NCBI GenBank assembly: GCA_009746045.1 | Contig: RPFO01001880.1 | Coordinates: forward strand, 42,954 to 106,953 | DNA length: 64,000 nucleotides | Source: Mesostigma viride | Lineage: Eukaryota; Streptophyta; Mesostigmatophyceae; Mesostigmatales; Mesostigmataceae | Direction: 5' to 3' | Part shown: positions 47,901 to 57,205 of the stretch, one piece after another | Position numbering within the stretch: position 1 is the stretch's first letter | Layout: each line of letters opens with the position of its first letter | Made by a program: the position numbers and the translations under genes | The notes under the pieces: generated by a model | The model's database searches: none | What the model was told of the DNA's origin: nothing | What the model saw: the letters and a program-made list of their open reading frames with translations, nothing else

Positions 47901-49996
47901 TTGGACTTGCTCGGGCCGCTTCACCTTCTTCGCCGCCCTGCCATCGGTCTCGCCCTGTTTCGCAAAGGTCCGCAGACAGTTTCGATTTGCAATAAAATCG
48001 CATTTCGATCAGATAACTGCAACTCACAAAGGGTCTCGCTGCAGCTATAGGTCACAAAAACAAAAAGTCAACAACATTTTAACGGAGAAATAAAATCGAA
48101 ACCTACTCACCCTCACCCCTCGGGTCACAGTCTGCTCCACCATCTCGAACTTGAACCAATTCAGAATCTCCGTGGAATTCTTGTCCCGATCACACTGCAC
48201 CCAGTTATTATGGATGCCGCATGATTCCTCAGGACAGAACCCCTCCACACACGCCATCTTCAGTATGCGGTGAACCCTCTCCGTCCTCGGCACCCCATCT
48301 TCGTCCTCCACCAGCCTCTCAGAAATGTCGAGGTCTTCCAGGTCCCGTCCCCGCCATTCATCTTCCCCCTCCCCCTCTTCCATCCCCCCGCCCATTCCGC
48401 CCCCTTCACGCAGCCCGTTATCCCTGCCGTCAGTCTCGGCGGACACCGGGCAGTGAAAGTGCTTGATCCAGTCCGTCGAGTGAATGGCTTTCCACATTCC
48501 GCAAGTACCGTCCGGCTGTCTGTACTTGGAGCATCCCGCACACTCCGCGCCACACTTGCAGTTCTTGCCGTGGTTCGCATTGCAGTGCTTGGTCCACGCC
48601 CCCATGGCCGACTGCATGGTGACGTGCTTCTCACACGCGCACAGGTTCCTCTCCTTCCACTTGCCCTTGATGCAATCGGGCGCGTATTTGCAGAAGGTCG
48701 TGTAGCCCACGTGAATGCCCACGTCCTTATCATACTGGTTACTCCTTTTGTTCCAGTACGCATGCTTTTCGAGAAAGTGATTGTACATGTCCTCCTTGGA
48801 GGTCATGTAATAGCGCGCTCCCTCAACGGCGACGAGCACCCCGCGATTGCCATGACCCTCCCTGCTGTAAGTGCGCTTGACATCCTTCATCTGGGAGGAG
48901 GCGCGCGACTCATCATCGTGCATCCACGCGTCCACTATCGCGTCAATCACGAATTGCGGCAAAGGGCGCCCCTTGCGAGCCTGCGCGTGTCTGAGGTAGT
49001 CCAACTTCTGCTGCCTTCGTATCGCGCGAATTCCGCGAATCTTCTTGGCGTCCATCCCCGTCAGGTTCTCCAACTCCGCGGCCGAAAACTCCTTCTCCAA
49101 GTCGTCACCACAGTAAAGCGTGGACATCAGCACCATCCTGACGTCTCTGTCTGCGTCGCTTTTGGTCAGACCATCAAAAAAGCCGTTAATCCGAGCCACC
49201 CAGAACCTGTTCAGTTCTGCCATCCGCTCCTGATTGTAAAGCTTTTTCGCCTCCTCATGATACTTCCCGTGACCTAGTTCAGCGGCCCTAGAGTTAAAGC
49301 CAGCAATCATCTGGTCGAAAGCCGGCCCCCGCCCCTCGGGTTTTGTCATCGCCTGAGCCGCTTCAAACGCCTGGTCAGCGAAATATTCCCCAATAACCCT
49401 CTTTGATTTCGAGTATTCTCCCGGCCGCTTGACTTCCTTGGCTTCAGGCTGCGCTGGATTCTGGTTCTCATCTCCGAAAACCCTTTTTGCGCCAGTTGAC
49501 TGCTTCGTCCCGGTGTTCAACTTAATTGCACTGAATCCTGGACGACCGGACGCAAGGGCGAAAACTCCCACCCGTTCGCGTGCTGCATGCCATGACGACC
49601 GGCACAACGAAATCCATGCAAATCGAGTATCGTTGGGAAAAGCGACAATTACAGACAAAGTTCGAAAGTGTATCATTTTTTACCACGATTGGGGTCTAGC
49701 TGCAGCTAGACCCTTAGAGGGGCTTTTTCCGTTAGACGAAAAGATTACCTGATGTGGTGAACTTAGCATACCCCGACCAAGATTGGGGTCTCGCTGCAGC
49801 TAGACCCTTCATTGCGGCGTGCGATTGTTAAATCACAGACTTCTGATTCATTAATTTTATAGCAACCATAAAGAGGGTCTAGCTGCAGCGAGACCCTTGA
49901 ATTTAAGCTATTGCTTGTGGTTATAAATGGTCTAGCTGCAGAGAGACCCCAATAAGGACGAAAAGATTTCAGGTTTTCCTCACCTTCGCGGCTCAT
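38918..49996 (-). CDS. DDE/RNase H-fold transposase-like protein, Cys-rich (4 exons)
   Basis: Exons on the - strand: 49996-49984, 49582-48111, 47875-47150, 39664-38918; they sum to 2958 nt, an unbroken 985-aa protein. Residues ~5-495 hold a helical region (HDDESRASSQMKDVKR) and then a Cys cluster (FCKYAPDCIKGKW, CACEKHV, CNANHGKNCKCGAECAGCSK). Residues ~496-737 show acidic residues spaced as in a DDE catalytic core: HGDWAENY (D~538), CSDNCAVQFKSRY (D~623), HGKGEVDGQGAK (E~664/D~666). Exon 4 adds CYCPPCLAGRFEGC, another Cys cluster. I recall similar SD..QFK/HGKG.DG proteins in algae and invertebrates, annotated as uncharacterised. Catalysis is inferred. The first exon (MSREG) is tentative. Introns 1-3 carry palindromes, and intron 3 contains a Copia element. 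Confidence 0.75.
39736..39990. repeat. 78-bp tandem repeat, each unit carrying the palindrome
   Basis: GGGTATAGCTGCAGAGAGAC (then CCC) occurs at 39736, 39810, 39889 and 39968. The spacers (ATTCGAATCATAATAACAAC ... AAATTCGACACA) are near-identical, giving a 74-79-bp period. It lies in intron 3 of the transposase-like gene, close to the acceptor at 39665. Confidence 0.92.
40056..40683 (+). repeat. 5' LTR of the Copia element
   Basis: First of two near-identical 628-bp direct repeats. It opens with AGTTAAT and closes with ATTAACT, a 7-bp inverted terminal motif instead of the usual TG..CA. Confidence 0.95.
42230..45670 (+). CDS. Copia polyprotein, order integrase-protease-RT-RNase H
   Basis: One open frame of 1146 residues from the first ATG; it is open upstream to at least 42116 and may be spliced or read from there. 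Integrase: LHHMFGH ... CSC zinc finger (42518-42630), then D (CDIQEI, ~42700), D (CDLEFE, ~42858) and E (GVVERTIRELK, ~42950). Retropepsin-like protease: VDTNAEVSVMG (~43690) and PIILGQNFL (~43875). Copia-type RT: LLDFKRAFLKG (motif A, ~44485), LKGLEGLRSSP (motif B) and LHGDDLHL (motif C, ~44770, HGDD in place of YVDD). RNase H: DIYVDSSMD, SECRAICEG, SDNMGM and ENPADALTK. No gag or CCHC knuckle was seen, so gag is either missing or upstream in an unrecognised exon. Confidence 0.9.
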   Translation: MEEEHNGVVTGSSHVTMVKAVTTRQQRSHMALGGSLRTPSMLERGSPALGQEAPLEEEGEADGLNDAMGSMVVSERAVPSTSPVFNKMSLVSNIALRLHHMFGHAAQALQFARRLGGTSLFNAVKQVAEACSCRLVAPKPKKSHVRQPVLQPGYVQCDIQEIRKLILLVGVDRYTKYKVLELLQDKSKPCLVAGLQAIRSRMKPVIQLQCDLEFECCMGNEDLPELFVVHRESHGSQGVVERTIRELKTILLTEKKIPRLVPAIIKTAWLRSVEDRLNVRASMYVGEVPVTPLSLHLRELPTEVEQAWKDSLMFKFAKLRQKDKGWSVLKPVVGQRVIVWKEPKLAGKRGSWHPGVVTRVELAGHKCWVKMEDPPQNVHRLSWSYVRLRGAEAEAVSPDVTTLPVGHDVIPDHHVQAGSNPRVSPGQTPGSVNFPSLGQADVVPSSLTKHRGVGLKDVVLAMQKAKQGPRVSKLSQLEESEDAVLEVDTNAEVSVMGSQHTGQRQVLSPSCAWVSDFSGRTHIMVLGEVLVPFMGEDVTFLVLEDYDGPIILGQNFLSSPRIVVASDKLRKFGWGSIPLVNFKTSLASVFNSVKAIKNVQWPENQIPVASSLVMPAALHPSSIGITKRSLAAHSPLSYDQLVQEMSSPLMFEAWRLAFAKALEEWLQFDCCQPVNEVPPYSTRLKLRFVIKRKEVEGVSVPHVRPVLNEYRGTGDLLGEELYTPGMLHDTWRILLCLYVGMLNQGADMSSVLLDFKRAFLKGDPSVAQQVWHCETPFHVPVPVAWQAELQSSYLLILKGLEGLRSSPIIWRLTLEDFLTKHCGLKVSSVDPCLLLGRWHDLPVYASLHGDDLHLIAPTKWLSQFVPIINDAFPLGKELWQKPGEAVTFCGMQATLVQEGSQWLIKLQAGNDYKSTILQSVPEVMTSSIAPELKGKLAWYGSICGPDMMVHSRSPDDVLILEEPSQIIAHVNKSPGITLAGIDLSLPFSLDIYVDSSMDSRQVSKVRGRSAGLFVLQQHRPSLVAWYSRLQRRVAVSSDVSECRAICEGIQSSLYIKELLLAMASVTPHTLQMETLILSDNMGMVQFVHKQLARSRDLDYLLLKELAGLVDIQHLPGSENPADALTKLPHKSAEQYKLLYKLMSSSV
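46447..47074 (+). repeat. 3' LTR of the Copia element
   Basis: Second 628-bp repeat, same ends. The purine tract and first bases of the LTR are also duplicated just upstream (GAAAGAAAGGGCTGGAGTTA at about 46383-46402), a small decayed copy of the LTR boundary. Confidence 0.95.
47079..48052. repeat. Two single palindrome copies in introns 3 and 2
   Basis: 47079-47099 (GGGTCTCTCTGCAGAGATAC then C) lies in intron 3, immediately beside the Copia insertion and overlapping its target duplication by one base. 48031-48052 (GGGTCTCGCTGCAGCTATAG then GT) lies in intron 2 (48110-47876). The exon sequence between them has none. Confidence 0.88.
49691..49950. repeat. Four palindromes in intron 1 of the transposase-like gene
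   Basis: Copies at 49691-49713, 49785-49807, 49875-49896 and 49929-49950. The consensus is half-site GGGTCT(C/A)GCTG followed by its reverse complement, centred on CTGCAG. The two halves vary among a few alternatives (GCGAGACCC, GCTAGACCC, GAGAGACCC, GGTAGACCC), so some copies are perfect palindromes and others not. Confidence 0.92.
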
Positions 49997-50094
49997 TCTC
50001 TTATTAGTTCTCCCAGAACACTCAGATACCTGCATGGCGAGAATAACAAAAATAACACAGTAGCATTGATAAAATTGTTTATCAGAAAATATAT

Positions 50095-52061
50095 TTCATG
50101 TCCCACGTAGCTCCCACAAAAACCAGCATCTTCATTAAAACAATAAGTGGAAGCATACATGTGACACTAATTGACATGCCCGGAGGCACGCCGTTCAAGG
50201 CCCTTCATGAAGTACGTTGCCCTAGAGGCAACCAAGACAAGGGTGGGTGGGTGGGGAGCAAAGAAAGAGGCCGACAAAACCAGCCAGAGCGGCTTTTAGT
50301 CGCAAAACCTCCCTTATCCCTAGCTAACTGACGTCATTAAACCCTTATGTTTAGTGGATGCTAGTAAGACGCTAACCGTACAGACCGGGGGTAGAATATC
50401 CCGAATCTGCACGGCTAGTATTAAATAATGCGTAGGTTGTTCTTTTCAGGGGCACTGCACCTCACGCCCCGTTCCGCCCGGGTATAATCAACCCAAGCGC
50501 GGAACGCACATTTTATTTAATTCATTTTTCAACCATGCACTATATTGCATCTACTAATCACAAAAGCTCTAGCCAAACAGCTACGAGTAAACACTGCGAC
50601 CTATAAGCCGCTCATCCAGCGGCCTCTTGTTCCCGCATTCACGTATAGAAGAAACTCCGTTCAAAGAACCCCGATTCATGTCCCACGTAGCTCCCACAAA
50701 AACCAGCATCTTCATTAAAACAATAAGTGGAAGCATACATGTGACACTAATTGACATGCCCGGAGGCACGCCGTTCAAGGCCCTTCATGAAGTACGTTGC
50801 CCAATCACCCCCGCCCTGGCTTTCCCTTGAAGCCGCACTCCACCTTGCTCGTTGTCACAAGTGACCGCCCTGCCGCAAAACGGGAGCCCCCCCACATCGG
50901 GAGGCGTGTGCCCGGCGGCTGTGGATGCATGGCCAGGCCCAAAAAGGCCCAGCGCATTTGCACTGCGATTGCGCACGGCCAACCTATCATGACCCCTCTC
51001 GGGGCCCCGAGTCGGTACCGCTATGGCCGTCTCCCCATAGACCCGGGGTGCTTCGAGAAAAAACGTGGACCTAGCCCAGGCCCCGCCAGCCCGGATGCCC
51101 GAGGCCACAGCCCCAGGCACCTGGCTGAACGAGAGTCCGTTCAGCCAAGACCGCATTCCCCCCCGAGGTTTCTATGCGTGGGGAAAAAATTTCTAGCTTA
51201 GACGCTTTTCCCATCGCCGTCCCCAGCCCCAACCACCCCCCCTCGGCGGAAGGCAATTGCAAAGTTTGCTGGCCAGCAGCAATTTCCGAAGAAAAAGCCG
51301 CAGGCCGCGGACCGAGACACGGGTCGCCAGTGCCAGCCATCCGGCTCCAACCCGGGGTGCAAGCATCCCCAGGTACGGAGCACCAGCTCGCGCACTGGGC
51401 CGACCAAGCGACAGTTGAGCACCTGTCACGGCATCCGGCCCACCAAAGACCCCAAGCTGGGGAAAAGGTGCGGACCGGAGGTAATCTTTTTCTTTTCTTT
51501 TAGTTAACCGGGCGAGGAACTACGCCTGGCCGCCGGGTTAACAACTGGAAGTCTCACCACTGGCCAAGTGGCCAGTGCAACCAGTGCTTTTGGGATTTTG
51601 CTCCGCAGCACCCATAGCTGCGGCTGCCGCCGCAACGACAACGAGCAAAGAAAGAGGCCGACAAAACCAGCCAGAGCGGCTTTTAGTCGCAAAACCTCCC
51701 TTATCCCTAGCTAACTGACGTCATTAAACCCTTATGTTTAGTGGATGCTAGTAAGACGCTAACCGTACAGACCGGGGGTAGAATATCCCGAATCTGCACG
51801 GCTAGTATTAAATAATGCGTAGGTTGTTCTTTTCAGGGGCACTGCACCTCACGCCCCGTTCCGCCCGGGTATAATCAACCCAAGCGCGGAACGCACATTT
51901 TATTTAATTCATTTTTCAACCATGCACTATATTGCATCTACTAATCACAAAAGCTCTAGCCAAACAGCTACGAGTAAACACTGCGACCTATAAGCCGCTC
52001 ATCCAGCGGCCTCTTGTTCCCGCATTCACGTATAGAAGAAACTCCGTTCAAAGAACCCCGA
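50095..52061. repeat. Tandem pair of a repeat unit, first copy internally deleted
   Basis: Unit 1 (50095-50674) and unit 2 (50675-52061) share a 126-bp left part (TTCATGTCCCACGTAGCTCC ...) and a 419-bp right part (50256-50674 = 51643-52061). Between these, unit 1 has 35 bp and unit 2 has 842 bp of GC-rich DNA without a recognised protein. It could be an LTR-type element (419-bp repeats around 968 bp) or a tandem duplication followed by deletion. Confidence 0.88.
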
Positions 52062-53463
52062 ATACTAATTACAGTATATTTTGCAAAAGATTTTATAATA
52101 TATTGTGAATAGCATGGTTAAATTCCACATACTTTAATAATATGGTATGTTAAAGTATATAGAATCATTATTTAGTAAATCATTTACAAGAAAAAGTGGT
52201 ATAGACTATTATTATTATATAGTTCGGCAATCTATGATAGTAAGACGTACCGGATGTCAGGTTTATCAGCGGGCTCCAGGGCTATAGCGTCTCGCTGCAG
52301 CGTGATTGTTTGGTGCTATGACTGATTTCAGTAGATGTGCAGAAAAAAATTTATTTCCATGACCACACCAGGAATCGAACCCAGAACCTCATTGTACATT
52401 GACGCATGGTAACGATGTCAGCCAAACATCCGAATGTTCCCAGGTAAATGGGCTGGAGGTCGTCTCTTTTTATACCTGCGGCCACAAGCACGGGTGACGG
52501 CATATTGGATGTCGTCCAATCCGCTAGCTTGGTTCCAAAAGATGGGATCGAGCTTTTGCACCAGCGCCGCGCTTCCAGTTTTCAGTTCCGTGGGGAGGAA
52601 CGAGGATGCCACGTTTCCAATTTTTTCAATACCGTTCAGCCCTGTGACGCCGCGTCCGTTTTGCGAATTGCGACCGTCCCATCGCCCATCGAAAAAGAAG
52701 CGCAGCCGCAGAGAGACCCCATAGCTGATACGAGCTGCCATATCGTTTCGACGTTTGCATGCTACCTGCTGGATTATAAAATCCTACGTTGATACCTGCC
52801 TGGTGCCGGAAGTTTACAAGGAAATCGGTCTGCTTTCGCCGCACAACGAAAAAAAGGTGAGCTTTTGCCGCATCCTGGATGGTAGGCTGACTAAAATTGT
52901 TCTATCAAAAACGGCAACTAAACAGCGCATGCACGCCGACGACACAGTTAGCCAGCTGGGCGAAGACATGTCCTTGCTGCCATCGCAAGAAACTCTATGT
53001 TGCAGCAAGAGTGATAAAAATGTCTGGCTTCCTTCTTTTCGTTGCTAGCTAAACCCTGCAGACATCTCGGTAGAGTCAGCTAAGCCGATCCTAATCCACA
53101 TCTGGCATCCATCCCTTTAGTCTAGTTGCCATGGAGCGTTTCTTGGTCTCGCACATGTCGATCATGGTGGTGCTAGGCTTTCACTTGGGTCACCCTTTCC
53201 ATGTTTGCTATGCCTTTGGTCTGGTTAGGTTATAGGTGTAGATGTGCACATACTGCATTTGCTGCGTTTCTAATCGGTGCTCCTGTTTGATGCTTTTTTT
53301 CCCCTTCATATCGTTTCGACGTTTGCATGCTACCTGCCGGATTATAACATCGGACGTTGCTACCTGCCTGCATAACGATAGTTTGCAAGAAATCTTCATT
53401 TTGCCGAAACACAAAAAAAGGTGATCTTTTGCCGCAACGTGGATGGTAGGCTGACTAAAATTG
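52062..53463. other. Mostly non-coding; duplicated 160-bp segment; possible exon
   Basis: Holds degenerate palindromes at about 52287 and 52701. A - strand open stretch (52741-52418) contains a protein-like run IEKIGNVASSFLPTELKTGS and a donor-like CGCAG|GTATAA, possibly an orphan exon. A segment at 52743-52910 (TCGTTTCGACGTTTGCATGC ... GGCTGACTAAAATTGT) is repeated, diverged, at 53308-53466. The second copy runs directly into the minisatellite. Confidence 0.5.
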
Positions 53464-56050
53464 TGCTGCTACGTATCAATACATGTGGGGGGGTGCTGCT
53501 ACGTATCAATACATGTGGGGGGGTGCTGCTACGTATCAATACATGTGGGGGGTGCTGCTACGTATCAATACACGTGGGGGGGTGCTGCTACGTATCAATA
53601 CATGTGGGGGGGTGCTGCTACGTATCAATACATGTGGGGGGGTGCTGCTACGTATCAATACATGTGGGGGGGTGCTGCTACGTATCAATACACGTGGGGG
53701 GTGCTGCTACGTATCAATACATGTGGGGGGGTGCTGCTACGTATCAATACATGTGGGGGGGTGCTGCTACGTATCAATACATGGGGGGGTGCTGCTACGT
53801 ATCAATACATGTGTGGGGGTGCTGCTACGTATCAATACATGTGGGGGGGTGCTGCTACGTATCAATACATGTGGGGGGTGCTGCTACGTATCAATACATG
53901 TGGGGGGGTGCTGCTACGTATCAATACACGTGGGGGGGTGCTGCTACGTATCAATACACGTGGGGGGGTGCTGCTACGTATCAATACATGTGGGGGGGTG
54001 CTGCTACGTATCAATACATGTGGGGGGTGCTGCTACGTATCAATACATGTGGGGGGGTGCTGCTACGTATCAATACATGTGTGGGGGGGATGCTACGTAT
54101 CAATACATGTGGGGGGGTGCTGCTACGTATCAATACACGTGGGGGGGTGCTGCTACGTATCAATACATGTGGGGGGTGCTGCTACGTATCAATACATGTG
54201 GGGGGTGCTGCTACGTATCAATACATGTGGGGGGGTGCTGCTACGTATCAATACATGTGGGGGGGTGCTGCTACGTATCAATACACGTGGGGGGGTGCTG
54301 CTACGTATCAATACATGTGGGGGGGTGCTGCTACGTATCAATACATGTGGGGGGGTGCTGCTACGTATCAATACATGTGGGGGGGTGCTGCTACGTATCA
54401 ATACACGTGGGGGGGTGCTGCTACGTATCAATACATGTGGGGGGGTGCTGCTACGTATCAATACATGTGGGGGGGTGCTGCTACGTATCAATACATGTGG
54501 GGGGGTGCTGCTACGTATCAATACATGTGTGGGGGGATGCTACGTATCAATACATGTGGGGGGGTGCTGCTACGTATCAATACATGTGGGGGGTGCTGCT
54601 ACGTATCAATACATGTGGGGGGTGCTGCTACGTATCAATACACGTGGGGGGGTGCTGCTACGTATCAATACACGTGGGGGGGTGCTGCTACGTATCAATA
54701 CATGGGGGGGTGCTGCTACGTATCAATACATGTGGGGGGTGCTGCTACGTATCAATACATGTGGGGGGTGCTGCTACGTATCAATACATGTGTGGGGGGG
54801 ATGCTACGTATCAATACATGTGGGGGGGTGCTGCTACGTATCAATACACGTGGGGGGGTGCTGCTACGTATCAATACATGTGGGGGGGTGCTGCTACGTA
54901 TCAATACATGTGGGGGGGTGCTGCTACGTGTCAATACATGTGGGGGGTGCTGCTACGTATCAATACATGTGGGGGGGATGCTACGTATCAATACATGTGG
55001 GGGGGTGCTGCTACGTATCAATACATGTGGGGGGGTGCTGCTACGTATCAATACATGTGGGGGGTGCTGCTACGTATCAATACACGTGGGGGGGTGCTGC
55101 TACGTATCAATACACGTGGGGGGTGCTGCTACGTATCAATACATGTGGGGGGTGCTGCTACGTATCAATACATGTGGGGGGGTGCTGCTACGTATCAATA
55201 CATGTGGGGGGTGCTGCTACGTATCAATACATGTGTGGGGGGGATGCTACGTATCAATACATGTGGGGGGGTGCTGCTACGTATCAATACACGTGGGGGG
55301 GTGCTGCTACGTATCAATACATGTGGGGGGGTGCTGCTACGTATCAATACATGTGGGGGGGTGCTGCTACGTATCAATACATGTGGGGGGGATGCTACGT
55401 ATCAATACATGTGGGGGGGTGCTGCTACGTATCAATACATGTGGGGGGGTGCTGCTACGTATCAATACATGTGGGGGGGTGCTGCTACGTATCAATACAC
55501 GTGGGGGGGTGCTGCTACGTATCAATACACGTGGGGGGGTGCTGCTACGTATCAATACATGTGGGGGGGTGCTGCTACGTATCAATACATGTGGGGGGTG
55601 CTGCTACGTATCAATACATGTGGGGGGGTGCTGCTACGTATCAATACATGTGGGGGGGTGCTGCTACGTATCAATACATGTGGGGGGGATGCTACGTATC
55701 AATACACGTGGGGGGTGCTGCTACGTATCAATACATGTGGGGGGGTGCTGCTACGTATCAATACATGTGGGGGGGTGCTGCTACGTATCAATACATGTGG
55801 GGGGTGCTGCTACGTATCAATACATGTGGGGGGTGCTGCTACGTATCAATACATGTGTGGGGGGATGCTACGTATCAATACATGTGGGGGGTGCTGCTAC
55901 GTATCAATACATGTGGGGGGGTGCTGCTACGTATCAATACATGTGGGGGGGTGCTGCTACGTATCAATACATGTGGGGGGGATGCTACGTATTAATACAC
56001 GTGGGGGGTGATGCTACGTATCAATACATGTGGGGGGTGATGCTACGTAT
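53464..56050 (+). repeat. 2.6-kb minisatellite, ~31-bp unit, about 85 copies
   Basis: The unit is GTGCTGCTACGTATCAATAC then A(T/C)GTGGGGGGG, 29-31 bp depending on the G run. Variants (CACGTG for CATGTG, GATGCTACG for GTGCTGCTACG, an extra GT) recur in a pattern that suggests larger repeated blocks. All three forward frames stay open by virtue of the repeat; this is not a protein gene. Confidence 0.97.
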
Positions 56051-56655
56051 CATTTATTTATTCATGCCATCATCCCCCCACATTTAATTATTAATGCCAT
56101 CACCCCCCACATTCTTTTATTCATGGCAGCACACCCCCACATTTATTTATTCATGCCATCACCCCCCACATTTAATTATTAATGCCAGCACCCCCCAACA
56201 TTCATTTATTCATGCCATCACACCCCCACATTCTTTTATTCATGGCAGCACCCCCCACATTTATTTATTCATGCCATCACCCCCCACATTTAATTATTCA
56301 TGCCAGCACCCCCCACATTCATTTATTCATGCCATCACCCCCCACATTCTTTTATTCATGCCAGCACCCCCCACATTCTTTTATTCATGGCAGCACCCCC
56401 CCACATTTATTTATTCATGCCATCACCCCCCCACATTTAATTATTAATGCCAGCACCCCCCAACATTCATTTATTCATGCCATCACACCCCCACATTCTT
56501 TTATTCATGGCAGCACCCCCCCACATTTATTTATTCATGCCATCACCCCCCCACATTTAATTATTAATGCCAGCACCCCCCCACATGCATTTATACATAG
56601 CATCCCCCCCCACATGTATTTATACGTAGCTTCCCCCCCCACATGTATTTATACG
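56051..56655 (-). repeat. Inverted, diverged partner array of the minisatellite
   Basis: About 20 units of TTTATTCATGCCATCACCCC then CCACA(T). Reverse-complementing the 53464 unit gives CCCCCACATGTATTGATACG then TAGCAGCACCCC, clearly related. Intermediate units at 56580-56655 (CACATGTATTTATACGTAGC) link the two. The arrays face each other around 56050. Confidence 0.85.
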
Positions 56656-56664
56656 TGGTCGTAA

Positions 56665-57128
56665 GGGTCTCGCTGCGGGTAGACCCTCGGAATTTTGTTT
56701 TTGTATTGACGTTAGGGTCTCGCTGCAGCGAGACCCCAAGGAATGTCAATTTTTCATGTTTTCATGATGGGGGGTCTTTCTTTTCTCACCCTTAAAATGA
56801 TTTGTTTTTGTATCGGTGTTAGGGTCTCGCTGCAGCGAGACCCCTACGAATGTCGACTTTTAATGTTTGCAAGATGGGAGGGGGCTTTCTTCGCTCACCC
56901 TAAAAATTATTTGTTTTTGTTTGACGTTAGGGTCTCGCTGCAGCGAGACCCCAAGGAATGTATACTTTTTTATGTTTGCATGATGGGAGGTTGCTTGTTT
57001 ACGCTCACCCTAAAAATGATTTGTTTTTGCTTGAAGTGAGGGTCTCGCTGCAGCGAGACGCCAAAGTTTTGCATTAAACTAAATGTCCCTTTTAGAATCC
57101 ACGAAAGGGTCTAGCTGCAGCGAGACCC
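56665..57128. repeat. Six palindromes, mostly on a 108-bp tandem unit
   Basis: Copies at 56665-56686, 56715-56736, 56822-56843, 56930-56951, 57040-57060 and 57107-57128. The four middle copies begin successive ~108-bp units (palindrome, AGGAATGT, then TTTTTCATGTTTGCATGATG, CTCACCCTAAAAATGATTTG, TTTTTG). Three are perfect 22-bp palindromes. They lie just upstream of the + strand gene, ahead of the 3' splice site at 57205, so they may be in a 5' leader intron or the promoter. Confidence 0.93.
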
Positions 57129-57205
57129 TCCCCATCGTTTTTCTGCCGGCGATTCAGATTCTGAATGACATTTGTGAAACTTGCTTTTTTGATATTGTTC
57201 TGCAG

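Noticed and set aside
52361..52435. tRNA gene on the - strand
   Set aside because: A good T-arm (CTGGG TTCGATT CCTGG) but no pairing acceptor stem or anticodon stem; at most a tRNA-derived fragment.
53421..56087. Very long open frames (over 800 codons) across the minisatellite
   Set aside because: All three frames stay open because the ~31-bp unit lacks stops; the products are pure unit repeats with no start context or splice logic.
53464..56655. CRISPR-like array
   Set aside because: Units are contiguous with no unique spacers, the genome is eukaryotic and no cas genes are present.
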